Positions 25,580-34,743 of a DNA stretch of 64,000 bases are shown here, in pieces. The stretch is taken from the NCBI RefSeq assembly GCF_004216475.1, contig NZ_CP022303.1:4523001-4587000 (forward strand), given 5' to 3'. The stretch is from Thalassococcus sp. S3. GTDB lineage: Bacteria; Pseudomonadota; Alphaproteobacteria; Rhodobacterales; Rhodobacteraceae. A program made the position numbers and the translations under genes. The stretch's first letter is position 1, and each line of letters begins with the position of its first letter. Below the pieces are notes generated by a model. The model did not search any database, was not told the DNA's origin, and was given only the letters and a program-made list of their open reading frames with translations.

Positions 25580-26446
25580 ATGATGCCGGAACACGCATAT
25601 GTTAGAGCCCAATTTCCGACAAAGGAAGATATAGACTCTTACAATAAAAACGGATTTGTCATCGCACGCGGATTATTGTCGCCTGACGATATCGACGGCG
25701 CTCTTTTTGGAATCGATCGCTATTACGCCGGCGAACGCGACTGGTCGTTACCCGTCTCCGGAGGGTTTCTCGACTGGAAAGCCGAACACGCCGATGGCTT
25801 GCGTATCAACGACTATGTTTCTCTGCAAAATACAGAGCTGCGCGATCTCGTGATGCAACCGGCACTGGGCGCGGCGTTTTCCGCGCTGAGCGGTGCGCCG
25901 GTGATCCGGCTGTTCCACGACCAGTTGATCTCGAAATCTCCCTCCTTCGGAGCCGATACCGCCGTGGGCTGGCACGTGGACGGAGCCTATTGGAAAACAT
26001 GCACCTCGAACCGGATGCTGACGGCGTGGATTCCACTTGTCCCCTACACCGAAGAAATGGGCCCGATTCATTTCATCCCGGGCAGCCACCTCTGGGAGGG
26101 GTTCGGCTGGATGACGACCTTTAACGAAAAGGATCTGGATGCGCTGCTTGAGAGGGTGGCCGCAGAAGGCCAGCCGACCGAACCGGTGGCCGTGATGCTG
26201 GAGCCGGGCGATGTCAGCTTTCATCACGCGCGAACGATCCACGGAAGCCCCCCCAACCGCGGCGCGACACCACGGATCGCCCTGACCGTGCACGTTCAGG
26301 ACGGCGACAACCGATATACGTCGTTCGAGGATTGCAGGGGCGCGAAGGCGGTTCACGTCAACGACGCCCTGTGCCGTCAGGGCACGGATGGTCTGCCCGA
26401 TTACAGTGACGACGAAATCTGCCCTCAGGTCTGGCCCGCGGCATAG
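25580..26446 (+). CDS. PhyH-family Fe(II)/2-oxoglutarate oxygenase, paralogue 1
   Basis: A 288-aa phytanoyl-CoA dioxygenase-like enzyme. The iron triad His132-x-Asp134 (GWHVDGAYW) and His221 (ARTIHGSPPN) and the 2OG-binding Arg232 (PRIALTVH) are intact. Family members hydroxylate, desaturate or halogenate small molecules, often on carrier proteins. The start at 25580 follows AAAGAG. It is the first gene of a plus-strand operon with NRPS, condensation enzyme, paralogue 2 and exporter, and diverges from the flavoprotein with only 45 bp between. The C-terminal motif HVNDALCR...DYSDDEICPQVWP is shared with the paralogue at 31045. Confidence 0.88.
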   Translation: MMPEHAYVRAQFPTKEDIDSYNKNGFVIARGLLSPDDIDGALFGIDRYYAGERDWSLPVSGGFLDWKAEHADGLRINDYVSLQNTELRDLVMQPALGAAFSALSGAPVIRLFHDQLISKSPSFGADTAVGWHVDGAYWKTCTSNRMLTAWIPLVPYTEEMGPIHFIPGSHLWEGFGWMTTFNEKDLDALLERVAAEGQPTEPVAVMLEPGDVSFHHARTIHGSPPNRGATPRIALTVHVQDGDNRYTSFEDCRGAKAVHVNDALCRQGTDGLPDYSDDEICPQVWPAA

Positions 26447-26480
26447 CGCCCTGGGCCAATGTCTTCTTCAGGATAATCCG

Positions 26481-29400
26481 ATGAACGTACAACTGGCCCG
26501 ATCTGAACATATCATTCCACCAAGCCTTCCGGTCGCCGGAAAACGCTCCCTGGCGTATTGGCCAAAAACAAAGGTCACGCCAGCAGGCACGCCTCTTCCA
26601 TCCGGGCTGCTGCCAGAGACGGGCGCAGAGCAGCTGGCGCGGCTCGCGGCTGCGATCCAGACCGTCTTGATCCGAACGCACCGGGACGATCCTGCCCCGG
26701 TCGGGATCGTGATGCCCGGTGGGGGCATCGTCCGGGTTGAGGCCCAGAATGATCTGCAGGCCACAGTTGGCGGCTTGCTTGCAGATGCCTCCGCAAGGAT
26801 CGGCGAAAGCCCGGCGCAGCCGCCGGTCGAACCCAAGGAGGCCGTGAATGCCGCGTTCGCCATCGCAGTTTGCACTGATGGAGAGGCCATTCCGACCGTC
26901 CGTCAGGACGCCACCGTTTTCTTTGACGCCAATGAGGGTCGACTGGCCTGCTGTCACAACTCGCGCCTCTTCGATGCCGACACCGTGGTTCGTTTCCTCG
27001 ATCACATCACTGCTGTTCTGACCGCCCTGAAAGAGGCGCCGGACACTGCGGTTGGCGCAATTGACATTCTGAGCGATGCGGAGCGGAAACAGATCGCCGC
27101 GGCAACCTGCCCCGATCCACAGCCACTGCCCGAGGCGGGCACGGTTCAGGCGCTTTTTGCCGGGCAGGCCCGAACAGCGCCGGATGCCGTGGCGATGATA
27201 TTTGAGGGTCAGAAAACCACCTATGCTGACCTGAATCGGCAGCGCGCGGCCATAGGGGCCTGCCTGCTACGCCATGGTTGTGATCAGGGCGACCGCGTCG
27301 GCGTCTGCGTACCACCCGGCCCTGAACAAATTGCAGCACTTCTGGCCGTTCTTGGCATCGGCGCAACGCCTGTGCCGGTTGACCATACATTCCCGCATCA
27401 CCGGCTCGCAATGATCGCGGAAACCGCCCAGCCCAAAGTCTTTCTGAGCGCTGACAGGATGCGTGACGTCGTCGATGGCTTTGGAGATATCGTCTTGATG
27501 TCCGAGGCGATGGCAGAGGACACGCAAGACCTGAGTGTTCAGGGAGATATGGGCGGAGCCGCTTATCTGCTCTTCACCTCAGGTTCGACCGGTCGCCCGA
27601 AAGGCGTTCTGGTGGGCCAGCGCACGCTCATCAATCTGCTCTCATGGCAGGACAAGCAGAAGCCAGCCGTCGGACGACGCACACTCAATCGGTCCTCAAT
27701 GGCGTTCGACGTCGGCTTCCAAGAGATCTTCGCCACGCTATGCTTTGGCGGAACCCTCGTAATCAGCACCGAGGCGCAACGCGCCGATATTGGCGCGCTT
27801 CTGAAAATCCTTGCACAGGAAAAGATCCACCGCTCGTTCCTGCCGCCTGTCGCTTTGCTGCAGATTGCCGAGCTTTATGATGAAGCGTCAGACGATTTAT
27901 CGGCACTCGAAGAGGTGATCGTCGCGGGCGAACGTATGACGATCACGCCCCCCGTGGTAAAAATGTTTCGGACCTGCCGGGCGCAGCTGATCAATCAATA
28001 CGGCCCGACCGAAACGCATGTCGCCACCTCTCACACCCTGTCGGGGGCGAGCGTGCGCTGGCCGCTGACACCGCCGATCGGGAAACCCATCGCGAATGCA
28101 CGCGTCCACATCATCGATGCCGCCGGAATGCGCTGCCCGATGGGCACAACCGGGGAGATCGCGATTGGCGGACTGCTTCCCGCGCTGGAATATGTCGATG
28201 CCCCCGAAGCGACAGCCGCGAAATTCGTGCAAGATCCGTTTCCCGGCGCCGCGGACGATGGGCGGATGTATCTGACAGGCGATTTCGGACGCCTGCTGCC
28301 ATCTGGAGAGATCGAATTCGTCGGACGGCGCGATGATCAGGTCAAATTGCGCGGCTATCGGATCGAGCTTGGCGATATCGAGGCCCATGCCTGCGATCTG
28401 CCGAATGTCGGGCTGGCGGCCACGCGACTTCAATCGACAGGGGCGGGCGATTCCGACACGCTTTTGTGCCTCTATCTGCAAAGCCGCGACGGCGCCGCGC
28501 TGGATCTGCCGGCACTGCGCACCGATCTGGCCAAGGTCCTGCCGCGTCACATGGTGCCGGCCCTTCCCGCGATGCAGCAACTTGATGACATCCCGCTCAA
28601 CAGCAATGGAAAGATCGACAGGTTGAAGCTGCCACAGCTTGAGCTTGTGCAATCCGATGGCGATGAAGAGCCGACAACTCCACGGGAGCGGGTGCGTCAG
28701 GTCTGGCGGCGTCATCTGCATGTCGATGACATCGGCGAAGACGCGGCTTTTGCCGATCTGGGCGGCCACTCTCTTACCGCGATCCAGGTCGTCTCGGCCG
28801 TCAACCACAGTTTCGGGATCAGTGTCCCGGTCGTGGCGCTTCTCAGGGGCGCGACCTTTGGTCAGTTCGCTGACGTGGTCGAGGATTATATCCGGCGCAA
28901 GGGCGGCGGCGAAACCACCGCGACGCCGGTCTCGTCAGGACCAAGCCTGCAAAGCACCGAACTGCCCGGCATCGGAAAGATCCAAACCCCCTATCCGTCG
29001 GAAACACGACACTATTACGACGAGATATTCGCCAACGGCGCTTATTGGGTCGGTGGCGCGCGTATCCCCGAGGGCGGAACGGTCGTCGATATCGGGGCGA
29101 ATGTGGGCGTCTTCACGCTCTTCGCGCTGGTGAACGCCAAGGCGGCCCGCGTGCTCGCCCTTGAACCGGTCCCGCTTCTGGCGGATGCGTTCCGGTCCAA
29201 TGTAGCCCCTCTGGCAGGCAAGGCCACGCTGGTTCAGGCGGCAGCCGCTGGCGAGAATGGCCGCACCGAATTGACGACCTATCCCCTGATTACAGGAATG
29301 TCTTCGCTGCGCCCGGATGTTGCCAAGGACAGCGCGTTGCTGACCGGTCTTCTGGGACGTGCCCGCGCCCGTGATACCGAAACCGACACCGTCCTCGCGC

Positions 29401-29735
29401 CGGTCGAAGGCACGCTGGTCGAAAGCCGCATGTCCTCTGAAACCCTGCCGACCGAGACCCGCCGCCTTGCCGACCTTCTGGCAGAACAGGACATTGACCG
29501 GGTCGACCTTCTGAAAGTCGATGTCCAGCGGGGAGAAGAGCTTGTTCTAGCTGGCCTTGATGATGCGGCCTGGGCAAAGATCGATCAGGTTGTCGTGGAG
29601 CATCAGGAACCCTCGGGCACCGGCGGTGCCATCGCTGAATTGCTCGCCTCAAAAGGTTTCACGGTGACCAGCGCGCAGCATGAGATGCATCTGGGCACCG
29701 AGGTGCATTACACGACCGGTCGAAAGGCACCATGA
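26481..29735 (+). CDS. NRPS: adenylation-carrier-FkbM methyltransferase fusion
   Basis: A 1084-aa protein. Residues 1-205 have no catalytic condensation motif and look like a vestigial C-domain C-terminal part. The adenylation domain spans about 220-720 (LLFTSGSTGRPKG at 363-375, INQYGPTETH, YLTGDFG, NGKIDR with Lys711). The carrier domain is about 730-805 (LGGHSL, Ser764). Residues 840-1080 are an FkbM-type SAM methyltransferase (VVDIGANVGVFTLFA at 868-882, LLKVDVQRGEELVL later). Specificity positions read D-V-Q-V-I-A-Q-V-A-K, close to the proline code D-V-Q-L-I-A-H-V-V-K. The start at 26481 has AGGA upstream. The stop overlaps the condensation gene by ATGA. An FkbM domain usually O-methylates, so it may cap a hydroxyl made by a PhyH enzyme. 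Confidence 0.92.
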   Translation: MNVQLARSEHIIPPSLPVAGKRSLAYWPKTKVTPAGTPLPSGLLPETGAEQLARLAAAIQTVLIRTHRDDPAPVGIVMPGGGIVRVEAQNDLQATVGGLLADASARIGESPAQPPVEPKEAVNAAFAIAVCTDGEAIPTVRQDATVFFDANEGRLACCHNSRLFDADTVVRFLDHITAVLTALKEAPDTAVGAIDILSDAERKQIAAATCPDPQPLPEAGTVQALFAGQARTAPDAVAMIFEGQKTTYADLNRQRAAIGACLLRHGCDQGDRVGVCVPPGPEQIAALLAVLGIGATPVPVDHTFPHHRLAMIAETAQPKVFLSADRMRDVVDGFGDIVLMSEAMAEDTQDLSVQGDMGGAAYLLFTSGSTGRPKGVLVGQRTLINLLSWQDKQKPAVGRRTLNRSSMAFDVGFQEIFATLCFGGTLVISTEAQRADIGALLKILAQEKIHRSFLPPVALLQIAELYDEASDDLSALEEVIVAGERMTITPPVVKMFRTCRAQLINQYGPTETHVATSHTLSGASVRWPLTPPIGKPIANARVHIIDAAGMRCPMGTTGEIAIGGLLPALEYVDAPEATAAKFVQDPFPGAADDGRMYLTGDFGRLLPSGEIEFVGRRDDQVKLRGYRIELGDIEAHACDLPNVGLAATRLQSTGAGDSDTLLCLYLQSRDGAALDLPALRTDLAKVLPRHMVPALPAMQQLDDIPLNSNGKIDRLKLPQLELVQSDGDEEPTTPRERVRQVWRRHLHVDDIGEDAAFADLGGHSLTAIQVVSAVNHSFGISVPVVALLRGATFGQFADVVEDYIRRKGGGETTATPVSSGPSLQSTELPGIGKIQTPYPSETRHYYDEIFANGAYWVGGARIPEGGTVVDIGANVGVFTLFALVNAKAARVLALEPVPLLADAFRSNVAPLAGKATLVQAAAAGENGRTELTTYPLITGMSSLRPDVAKDSALLTGLLGRARARDTETDTVLAPVEGTLVESRMSSETLPTETRRLADLLAEQDIDRVDLLKVDVQRGEELVLAGLDDAAWAKIDQVVVEHQEPSGTGGAIAELLASKGFTVTSAQHEMHLGTEVHYTTGRKAP

Positions 29736-31042
29736 GCACCGACGCCCGCGACCGCCTGCGCGAGATACATGCAGAGCTTGCGGATCCGTCGGTCCTGAAC
29801 CTTTCGTACACGCTTGGACTTGAAGGACCGCTTGATGTCGATGCGTTGGCCTGGGCCTTCGACCGGATCGCCGAAACGTTCCCAAGTCTCGGCGCTGCCG
29901 ACGGTGCGGACATGTTTGGCCTCCATGACTTCTCGGATCCAAATACCCAAGGCCAGCTGACCGGCGTCATTGATCAGGTCAGACGCCACCGGTTCGACAT
30001 AGATACCGATCCGCTGCTGCTTGCACGATGTCTGACATTGGGGCCGTCCCGCCATATCCTGGTCATCGCGATCCACCATTCCGCGGCCGACGGCTGGTCC
30101 CTCTCGGCCATCGCGCGGGCGCTTGGCCGTTATTATGCCGCACTTCTCAACGGGCAGGAGGCGGAAATCGATACCGTCCTGGACCCCACCGATGCCGCGC
30201 CGGCATCCGAGCGGCGGTTGGCGCGGGAGCGCGATGAGCTGTCAAAGGACCTCGCCGGTCTTGACCGCAACGCCAGCCTTACGGTCGCCAACAGCACCGG
30301 GTCAGAGCCCTTGGTGCGATTTACGCGCAGCTATTCGTCGAGCTTCGCAAAGGCGATGGAGCTTGCGGCAAAGCAGGCCCGGGTGACAGCTTTCGCCGCC
30401 ATTGCCGGCACTGTCGCACGCAAGGTTCTCGAAGCGCTGGAGCGTCGTGAAATTCTGGTTGGCACAACCATCCTGAACCGCCATTCCTCGTCAGACCTGC
30501 TGGTGGATGCACCGCTTTATCAGGGCTCGCTCTTCCGTATCGCGCAGACCTATGACTGGAAAGATATCGGCAGCCGCGTGGCCGCAGCCTCGGGCCGCAT
30601 GCTGCCCTATGCCCAACAGCTTGAGATTGCTCGCGCGGCGATGGAAAGCAACGGGCCTGTCACGCCCCCGCTGTTCGTCTTTGCCGACACCCACCCCCTT
30701 TCCGCCCTTAGTTTGGAGGATATTACGATCCGGTTCCTCGATGCCTCTGACGAGGACGACCAGCCCTTGCCGGCTATCCGCATGGCCGACATCGTCTTTT
30801 TCTGGAGGTCCGGCCCTGGTGGGGCGACAGGCAACCTGATCGTGCCGGCCTCGCTTGGTCCCGTTGGCAAGGGGCTGATCGACAAGATTGATGAAGCCCT
30901 GAAGACGCTGGCCGGTGACACGATCGCGGAAACGCCCGAGGTCCGGCCATGGGCGCCCGGTCTTGTCGCCCGCGACGCCCCCCTTGTTGACGGACTTAGC
31001 CCGGTGGGGCGGCTCGCGCTCTCGTCAGTTTACGGAGAATGA
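29732..31042 (+). CDS. free-standing NRPS condensation domain protein
   Basis: A 436-aa condensation-fold acyltransferase with an intact HHSAADG at 115-121, and the N- and C-lobe layout (RFDIDTDPLLLARC before the motif; PLYQGSLFRIAQ and a DFG-like region later). It is not fused to adenylation or carrier domains, so it joins two carrier-bound acyl groups, or a carrier-bound acyl group and a free amine, in trans. Likely partners are the free-standing carrier protein at 15580 and the A-T-FkbM enzyme directly upstream, to which it is coupled by a 4-bp overlap. Confidence 0.9.
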   Translation: MSTDARDRLREIHAELADPSVLNLSYTLGLEGPLDVDALAWAFDRIAETFPSLGAADGADMFGLHDFSDPNTQGQLTGVIDQVRRHRFDIDTDPLLLARCLTLGPSRHILVIAIHHSAADGWSLSAIARALGRYYAALLNGQEAEIDTVLDPTDAAPASERRLARERDELSKDLAGLDRNASLTVANSTGSEPLVRFTRSYSSSFAKAMELAAKQARVTAFAAIAGTVARKVLEALERREILVGTTILNRHSSSDLLVDAPLYQGSLFRIAQTYDWKDIGSRVAAASGRMLPYAQQLEIARAAMESNGPVTPPLFVFADTHPLSALSLEDITIRFLDASDEDDQPLPAIRMADIVFFWRSGPGGATGNLIVPASLGPVGKGLIDKIDEALKTLAGDTIAETPEVRPWAPGLVARDAPLVDGLSPVGRLALSSVYGE

Positions 31043-31044
31043 AC

Positions 31045-31863
31045 ATGGTTGGACCTGAGGACATCGCGCATTACCGGGCCCACGGATGGTGGCTCAGCCC
31101 GCCTGTCCTGTCCGACGATGTGCTTGACACGCTTGCCTTCGGGATCGAACGCTATCGCCTGGGCGAGCGGGACCGGCATCTCGCTGTGGATCTGGGCGGC
31201 GATGGTGAAACCGAAGTCGTGGCGCAACTTGACTATCTTTCGCTGCAGATCAACGAATTCCTCGATGCGCTTCTGTCCTCTCCGGTCGGCGAAATGGCCG
31301 CTGCCTTGGCCGAGACCGAAAGCGTGCGCATTTTCCACGATCAGGTCGTGATCAAGCCGCCTTTCGATCCCAACCGCAGCGCAAAGGTCGGATGGCACAG
31401 CGACCGGGCCTATTGGTCGTCGTGCAGTTCACAGTCGATGATCACCGCATGGATCCCCCTTGAGGACGTGCCAGAGGAAAAGGGCCCCCTTGCGGTATGG
31501 GACGCAAGTCATACATGGCCCGAAACCGAGACGCTCCACTCTTTCGGCGATCAGGATCTGCAGACAATCGAAGCGCGTTTTGCAGACAAGGGTCACACTC
31601 CGCAGGTCCTGACACTGCCCATGACGCGCGGCCAGGTCAGCTTTCATCATTGCAGGCTGGTGCATGGTGGGTACCCAAACAAATCCTCTGAAGACCGGAT
31701 CGCCTATGCGATCCACATGCAGGATGACGTCAATCATTATGTCCCACCCGCAGCGGCGTCCGGTCGAACCGGGCACATAAACGATCTGCTCTGCCGTAAG
31801 ACCGCTGACAACAAACCGGATTACGCAGACCCTGAAACCTTCCCACAGCTTTGGCCCGTCTGA
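31045..31863 (+). CDS. PhyH-family Fe(II)/2-oxoglutarate oxygenase, paralogue 2
   Basis: A 272-aa enzyme with the triad His118-x-Asp120 (GWHSDRAYW), His207 (RLVHGGYPN) and Arg218 (EDRIAYAIH). The ATG at 31045 is chosen over one at 31039 because CGGAG is 7 nt before it. It shares the unusual C-terminal block HINDLLCR...DYADPETFPQLWP with paralogue 1, so the pair probably arose by duplication. They may act successively (for example hydroxylation then desaturation) on the same tethered residue. Both are cytoplasmic. Confidence 0.88.
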   Translation: MVGPEDIAHYRAHGWWLSPPVLSDDVLDTLAFGIERYRLGERDRHLAVDLGGDGETEVVAQLDYLSLQINEFLDALLSSPVGEMAAALAETESVRIFHDQVVIKPPFDPNRSAKVGWHSDRAYWSSCSSQSMITAWIPLEDVPEEKGPLAVWDASHTWPETETLHSFGDQDLQTIEARFADKGHTPQVLTLPMTRGQVSFHHCRLVHGGYPNKSSEDRIAYAIHMQDDVNHYVPPAAASGRTGHINDLLCRKTADNKPDYADPETFPQLWPV

Positions 31864-31881
31864 CCGTACGAAAGGTCGGAT

Positions 31882-33138
31882 TTGACCCCTCACCTGCCCG
31901 CGCGCAAGATCCTGGCCTTTCCAGGTTTTTTGACGGCCTCGGCATTGCTGCGGGTGGCGGATGGTATCGCTCTGGTCAGCCTGCCATGGTTCACCACGCT
32001 GCTCACCTCCGACGCCGCGCTGATCGCGCTGGTTCTTGGTATCACGCGGGTTCCCTGGCTGATCCTTGCAGTGCCCGCCGGGGTCTGGATCGACCGGCAC
32101 CCCCGCCGGATGCTGCTTTTGGGGTCAATCGGCATCAGCATCGTGATCCTTCTGATCCTAGCTGTGCAAGCCAGTCTGATCCCGGAAAACAGCGGCCCCG
32201 CAGCCTCGACATCGGCGCCGCTGCTCGGTTTCTTCACGCTGATTTTTCTCGGAGGCGCCACTCAGGTCATGCGCGAAACGGTGGAGCAGACCGTTCTTCC
32301 CGATATCGTTTCGCCAAAAGATCTTGAGCGTGCCAACGGGCGCCTTCATGCCGCCTATCTGATCTGCGGCTCCATCCTTGCACCGGCGGTGGCCGGTTAC
32401 CTCTTCTCCATCGACTATTCCGTTCCCTTCGTGGTTCAGGCCCTGCTCCTGACATGGGCCGCGCTCTTATTGCGGCGGATCCCCGGCGCCCGCTCATTCA
32501 GCCGCGCCGCAAGCAGCAATTTCTGGTCCGACATGATCGCAGGTCTTCGGCTGGTGGCGGCCAATGCGCTTCTGGGCCGTCTTGCGCTGATCCTCGCCGT
32601 TCTGAACGCTGCGACCGGTCTTGCCTTTGCGCTACTGGTCCCCTTTGTGCAGGAAACGTTGTCGCTGGATGCCTGGACTTACGGTCTTGTGCTCATGATC
32701 GCGGCCATTGGCGCCCTTCCCGCCGGTTTGTTCGGGCATTGGATTGTCCGTTTTTTGTCGGCGCGTCTGACCTTTATGCTATCCCTTGGCTGCTTTCCGA
32801 TTGCCTTGGGGTTGCTTGCGACAGCGGATGATCTGCCAACGATCATTATCGCGCTCTTTATCGAGACATTTGCCTCGGTCCTTCTCAACATGCTCACCAT
32901 TTCCTGGCGCCAGCGGATGGTCGCACCAGAGATGTTGGGCCGGGTGAATGGTGCCTACCGGATGATCGTATGGGGCGGTCTGCCTGTCGGCTCGTTTCTG
33001 GCCGCTGGCCTGATCGCACTGCTCGCTCCGGCCTTTGGCACAGAAGAGGCGCTGCGGCTATCACTTGCCGCAAGCGCGGCGGTCTGCATCTTTGTCAGTG
33101 GCCTCGCTTTCGTCCTGATGCGCCGACACGCGCCATAA
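31882..33138 (+). CDS. MFS transporter (MFS_3-type efflux)
   Basis: A 418-aa major facilitator protein with about 12 hydrophobic segments and the A-like loop GVWIDRHPRRMLLLGS between TM2 and TM3. It resembles the MFS_3/EntS group that exports siderophores and other secondary metabolites. It starts with TTG at 31882 behind AAGG. It is the last gene of the oxygenase-NRPS operon, 18 bp after paralogue 2, so export of the NRPS product is its likely job. Confidence 0.88.
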   Translation: MTPHLPARKILAFPGFLTASALLRVADGIALVSLPWFTTLLTSDAALIALVLGITRVPWLILAVPAGVWIDRHPRRMLLLGSIGISIVILLILAVQASLIPENSGPAASTSAPLLGFFTLIFLGGATQVMRETVEQTVLPDIVSPKDLERANGRLHAAYLICGSILAPAVAGYLFSIDYSVPFVVQALLLTWAALLLRRIPGARSFSRAASSNFWSDMIAGLRLVAANALLGRLALILAVLNAATGLAFALLVPFVQETLSLDAWTYGLVLMIAAIGALPAGLFGHWIVRFLSARLTFMLSLGCFPIALGLLATADDLPTIIIALFIETFASVLLNMLTISWRQRMVAPEMLGRVNGAYRMIVWGGLPVGSFLAAGLIALLAPAFGTEEALRLSLAASAAVCIFVSGLAFVLMRRHAP

Positions 33139-33153
33139 CCAGCAGGCGGCCTA

Positions 33154-34230
33154 TCATGCGACGTGAAGGGTGCGGGGCAGCTCGGACAGGATACGGCAGC
33201 CTGTGTCGGTGACCACGGCCACCTCTTCCAGCCGGATGCCGAACCGTCCGGGCAGGTAGATGCCCGGCTCGATGGTAAAGACCATACCCTCCTCCAGCAC
33301 CAGCGGGTTGGAGGCAGAGATATAGGGCGGCTCGTGCACCTCGCTGCCAAGTCCGTGACCGGTGCGATGGGTGAAGTATTCTCCGTAGCCCGCCGCTGTT
33401 ATCACGTCGCGTGCCGCTGCATCGACTGTTCGGGCTTCGACCCCGGGCCGGATCGCATCAAGGGCAGCTTTGACAGCGGCGTCCACGATATCATGGACTT
33501 CGGCATATCCCTCTGGCGGCTCCCCTAGGCAGGCCATTCTGGTAATGTCGGAGAAGTAGCCGTCCTTGGACCCACCGATATCGACGACGATGGCCTGGCC
33601 CGGACGAACGATGGTATCGCCGGTATGGTGATGCGGATAAGACGAATTAGCGCCCGTACCGACGATGGAAAAGGCCGTCCGGGCGCCGTGCTGTTCAAAG
33701 ACATCCTTTGCAACATCGGCAAGCGCGTCTTCAGTCAATCCGTCGCGAACGGCTGCGCGGAGAGCCGTTTGCGCCGCATCGGCGATGAGCGCGTTTTCCT
33801 TCAGCGCGGCCAGCTCTTCTGCATCCTTCACCATGCGCAGCGCGCCCAGCGTTTCGGTCCCGAAAGCTCGGGCCACATTGGGCAGGGCGTCCAGGACCAT
33901 CAAGGCGTGATCGGCGCGCATGGCCTCGTCCAGCGCGATCCGACGTGGGCGGGAACCCACGGCCTCCAACGCGGTCTCAAGGGCGCTGCCCGGACCGTCC
34001 GCATCGTGCCATTCCCAAAACGGCAAATCCGTGTGCTGACGTACGTCGCCGGCATTGAGCGCAGGCATCACAAAACCCGCCTTGTCCAGTCCCACCAGAA
34101 AAAGGCAGGCCCGTTCATCGGGATGCGGCATGAACCCCAGAAGCCAGCGCATATGCGCCCCCGGCGCGAGGGCGACCAGATCTGTTCCCGTCGCCTCCAT
34201 TCTGGCCCGCAAACGCTCGAATCTGGTCAT
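33154..34230 (-). CDS. M24 family Xaa-Pro dipeptidase-like peptidase
   Basis: A 358-aa two-domain creatinase/prolidase-fold enzyme. Metal ligands are VVDIGGSKDGYFSDITRM (two Asp), HRTGHGLGSEVHE (His), FTIEPGIYL (Glu) and RLEEVAVV (Glu). Cytoplasmic. The ATG at 34230 sits 7 nt after GGAGG. It starts 2 bp after the GAF gene stop and is convergent with the MFS gene. The operon order on the minus strand is peptide-binding protein, GAF protein, M24 peptidase. It is likely to cleave dipeptides with C-terminal proline, or a related amide, brought in by the neighbouring importer. It is distinct from the longer aminopeptidase P at 13542. Confidence 0.9.
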   Translation of the reverse strand: MTRFERLRARMEATGTDLVALAPGAHMRWLLGFMPHPDERACLFLVGLDKAGFVMPALNAGDVRQHTDLPFWEWHDADGPGSALETALEAVGSRPRRIALDEAMRADHALMVLDALPNVARAFGTETLGALRMVKDAEELAALKENALIADAAQTALRAAVRDGLTEDALADVAKDVFEQHGARTAFSIVGTGANSSYPHHHTGDTIVRPGQAIVVDIGGSKDGYFSDITRMACLGEPPEGYAEVHDIVDAAVKAALDAIRPGVEARTVDAAARDVITAAGYGEYFTHRTGHGLGSEVHEPPYISASNPLVLEEGMVFTIEPGIYLPGRFGIRLEEVAVVTDTGCRILSELPRTLHVA

Positions 34231-34232
34231 GC

Positions 34233-34685
34233 TCACTCCTCCATAGATACTTGATCAAAGGCACTGATAAGCGCCCTCAGGTGATCAGTGACCACCTCGT
34301 TGAGCCCCGCAACCCGATCCTTGGTAAAAATGTCCCGCGCGCCCAAAACATTGACCGTGCCGACCACCTGGCCGTCAACCGAGACGGGGATGTTCACCGC
34401 AGCCTCGCATCCCAAAGCATTGATCAGGGCATGATCGGCGAAATAGGGGGCAAACTCTGCCGTGCTATTGGCGACAAAGACCTCTCCCCTGTCGATCACT
34501 TGGGCGGTCCAGGCGTTCGCATTGACGGGCTTGGTGCCGGTCACCGGATAATCGTTTGCGTTGGATGAATAGACCCGGCGCGCAAGCTGACGCTCGCTGT
34601 CGAGGATGGTGACCGTGAAGAGCGTCGCCCCGGACGCGGCTTCCACAGCGCGGTGTAGCGCAACAAAAGTATCTGCGGGGCTCAT
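34233..34685 (-). CDS. GAF-domain protein
   Basis: A 150-aa single GAF domain (FTVTILDSERQLARRVYSS, then GCEAAVNIPVSVDGQVVGTVNVLG). There is no output domain. Stand-alone GAF proteins bind small ligands; some relatives act in amide/peptide catabolism operons. It sits between the ABC binding protein and the dipeptidase and is separated from the former by a very strong hairpin, so it may be expressed at a lower level. Ligand unknown. Confidence 0.8.
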   Translation of the reverse strand: MSPADTFVALHRAVEAASGATLFTVTILDSERQLARRVYSSNANDYPVTGTKPVNANAWTAQVIDRGEVFVANSTAEFAPYFADHALINALGCEAAVNIPVSVDGQVVGTVNVLGARDIFTKDRVAGLNEVVTDHLRALISAFDQVSMEE

Positions 34686-34707
34686 GCTCTGCCTTTTCTG
34701 GTCCGCA

Positions 34708-34733
34708 CCGGGGGCGGCGAAATCCGCCCCCGG
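34708..34733 (-). terminator. strong hairpin between binding-protein and GAF genes
   Basis: A perfect 10-bp GC stem (CCGGGGGCGG/CCGCCCCCGG) with a 6-nt loop, 10 bases after the binding-protein stop codon on the minus strand. No U-run follows, so it may act as a 3' mRNA stabiliser or partial attenuator rather than a full terminator. Confidence 0.65.
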
Positions 34734-34743
34734 AATGGGGTCA

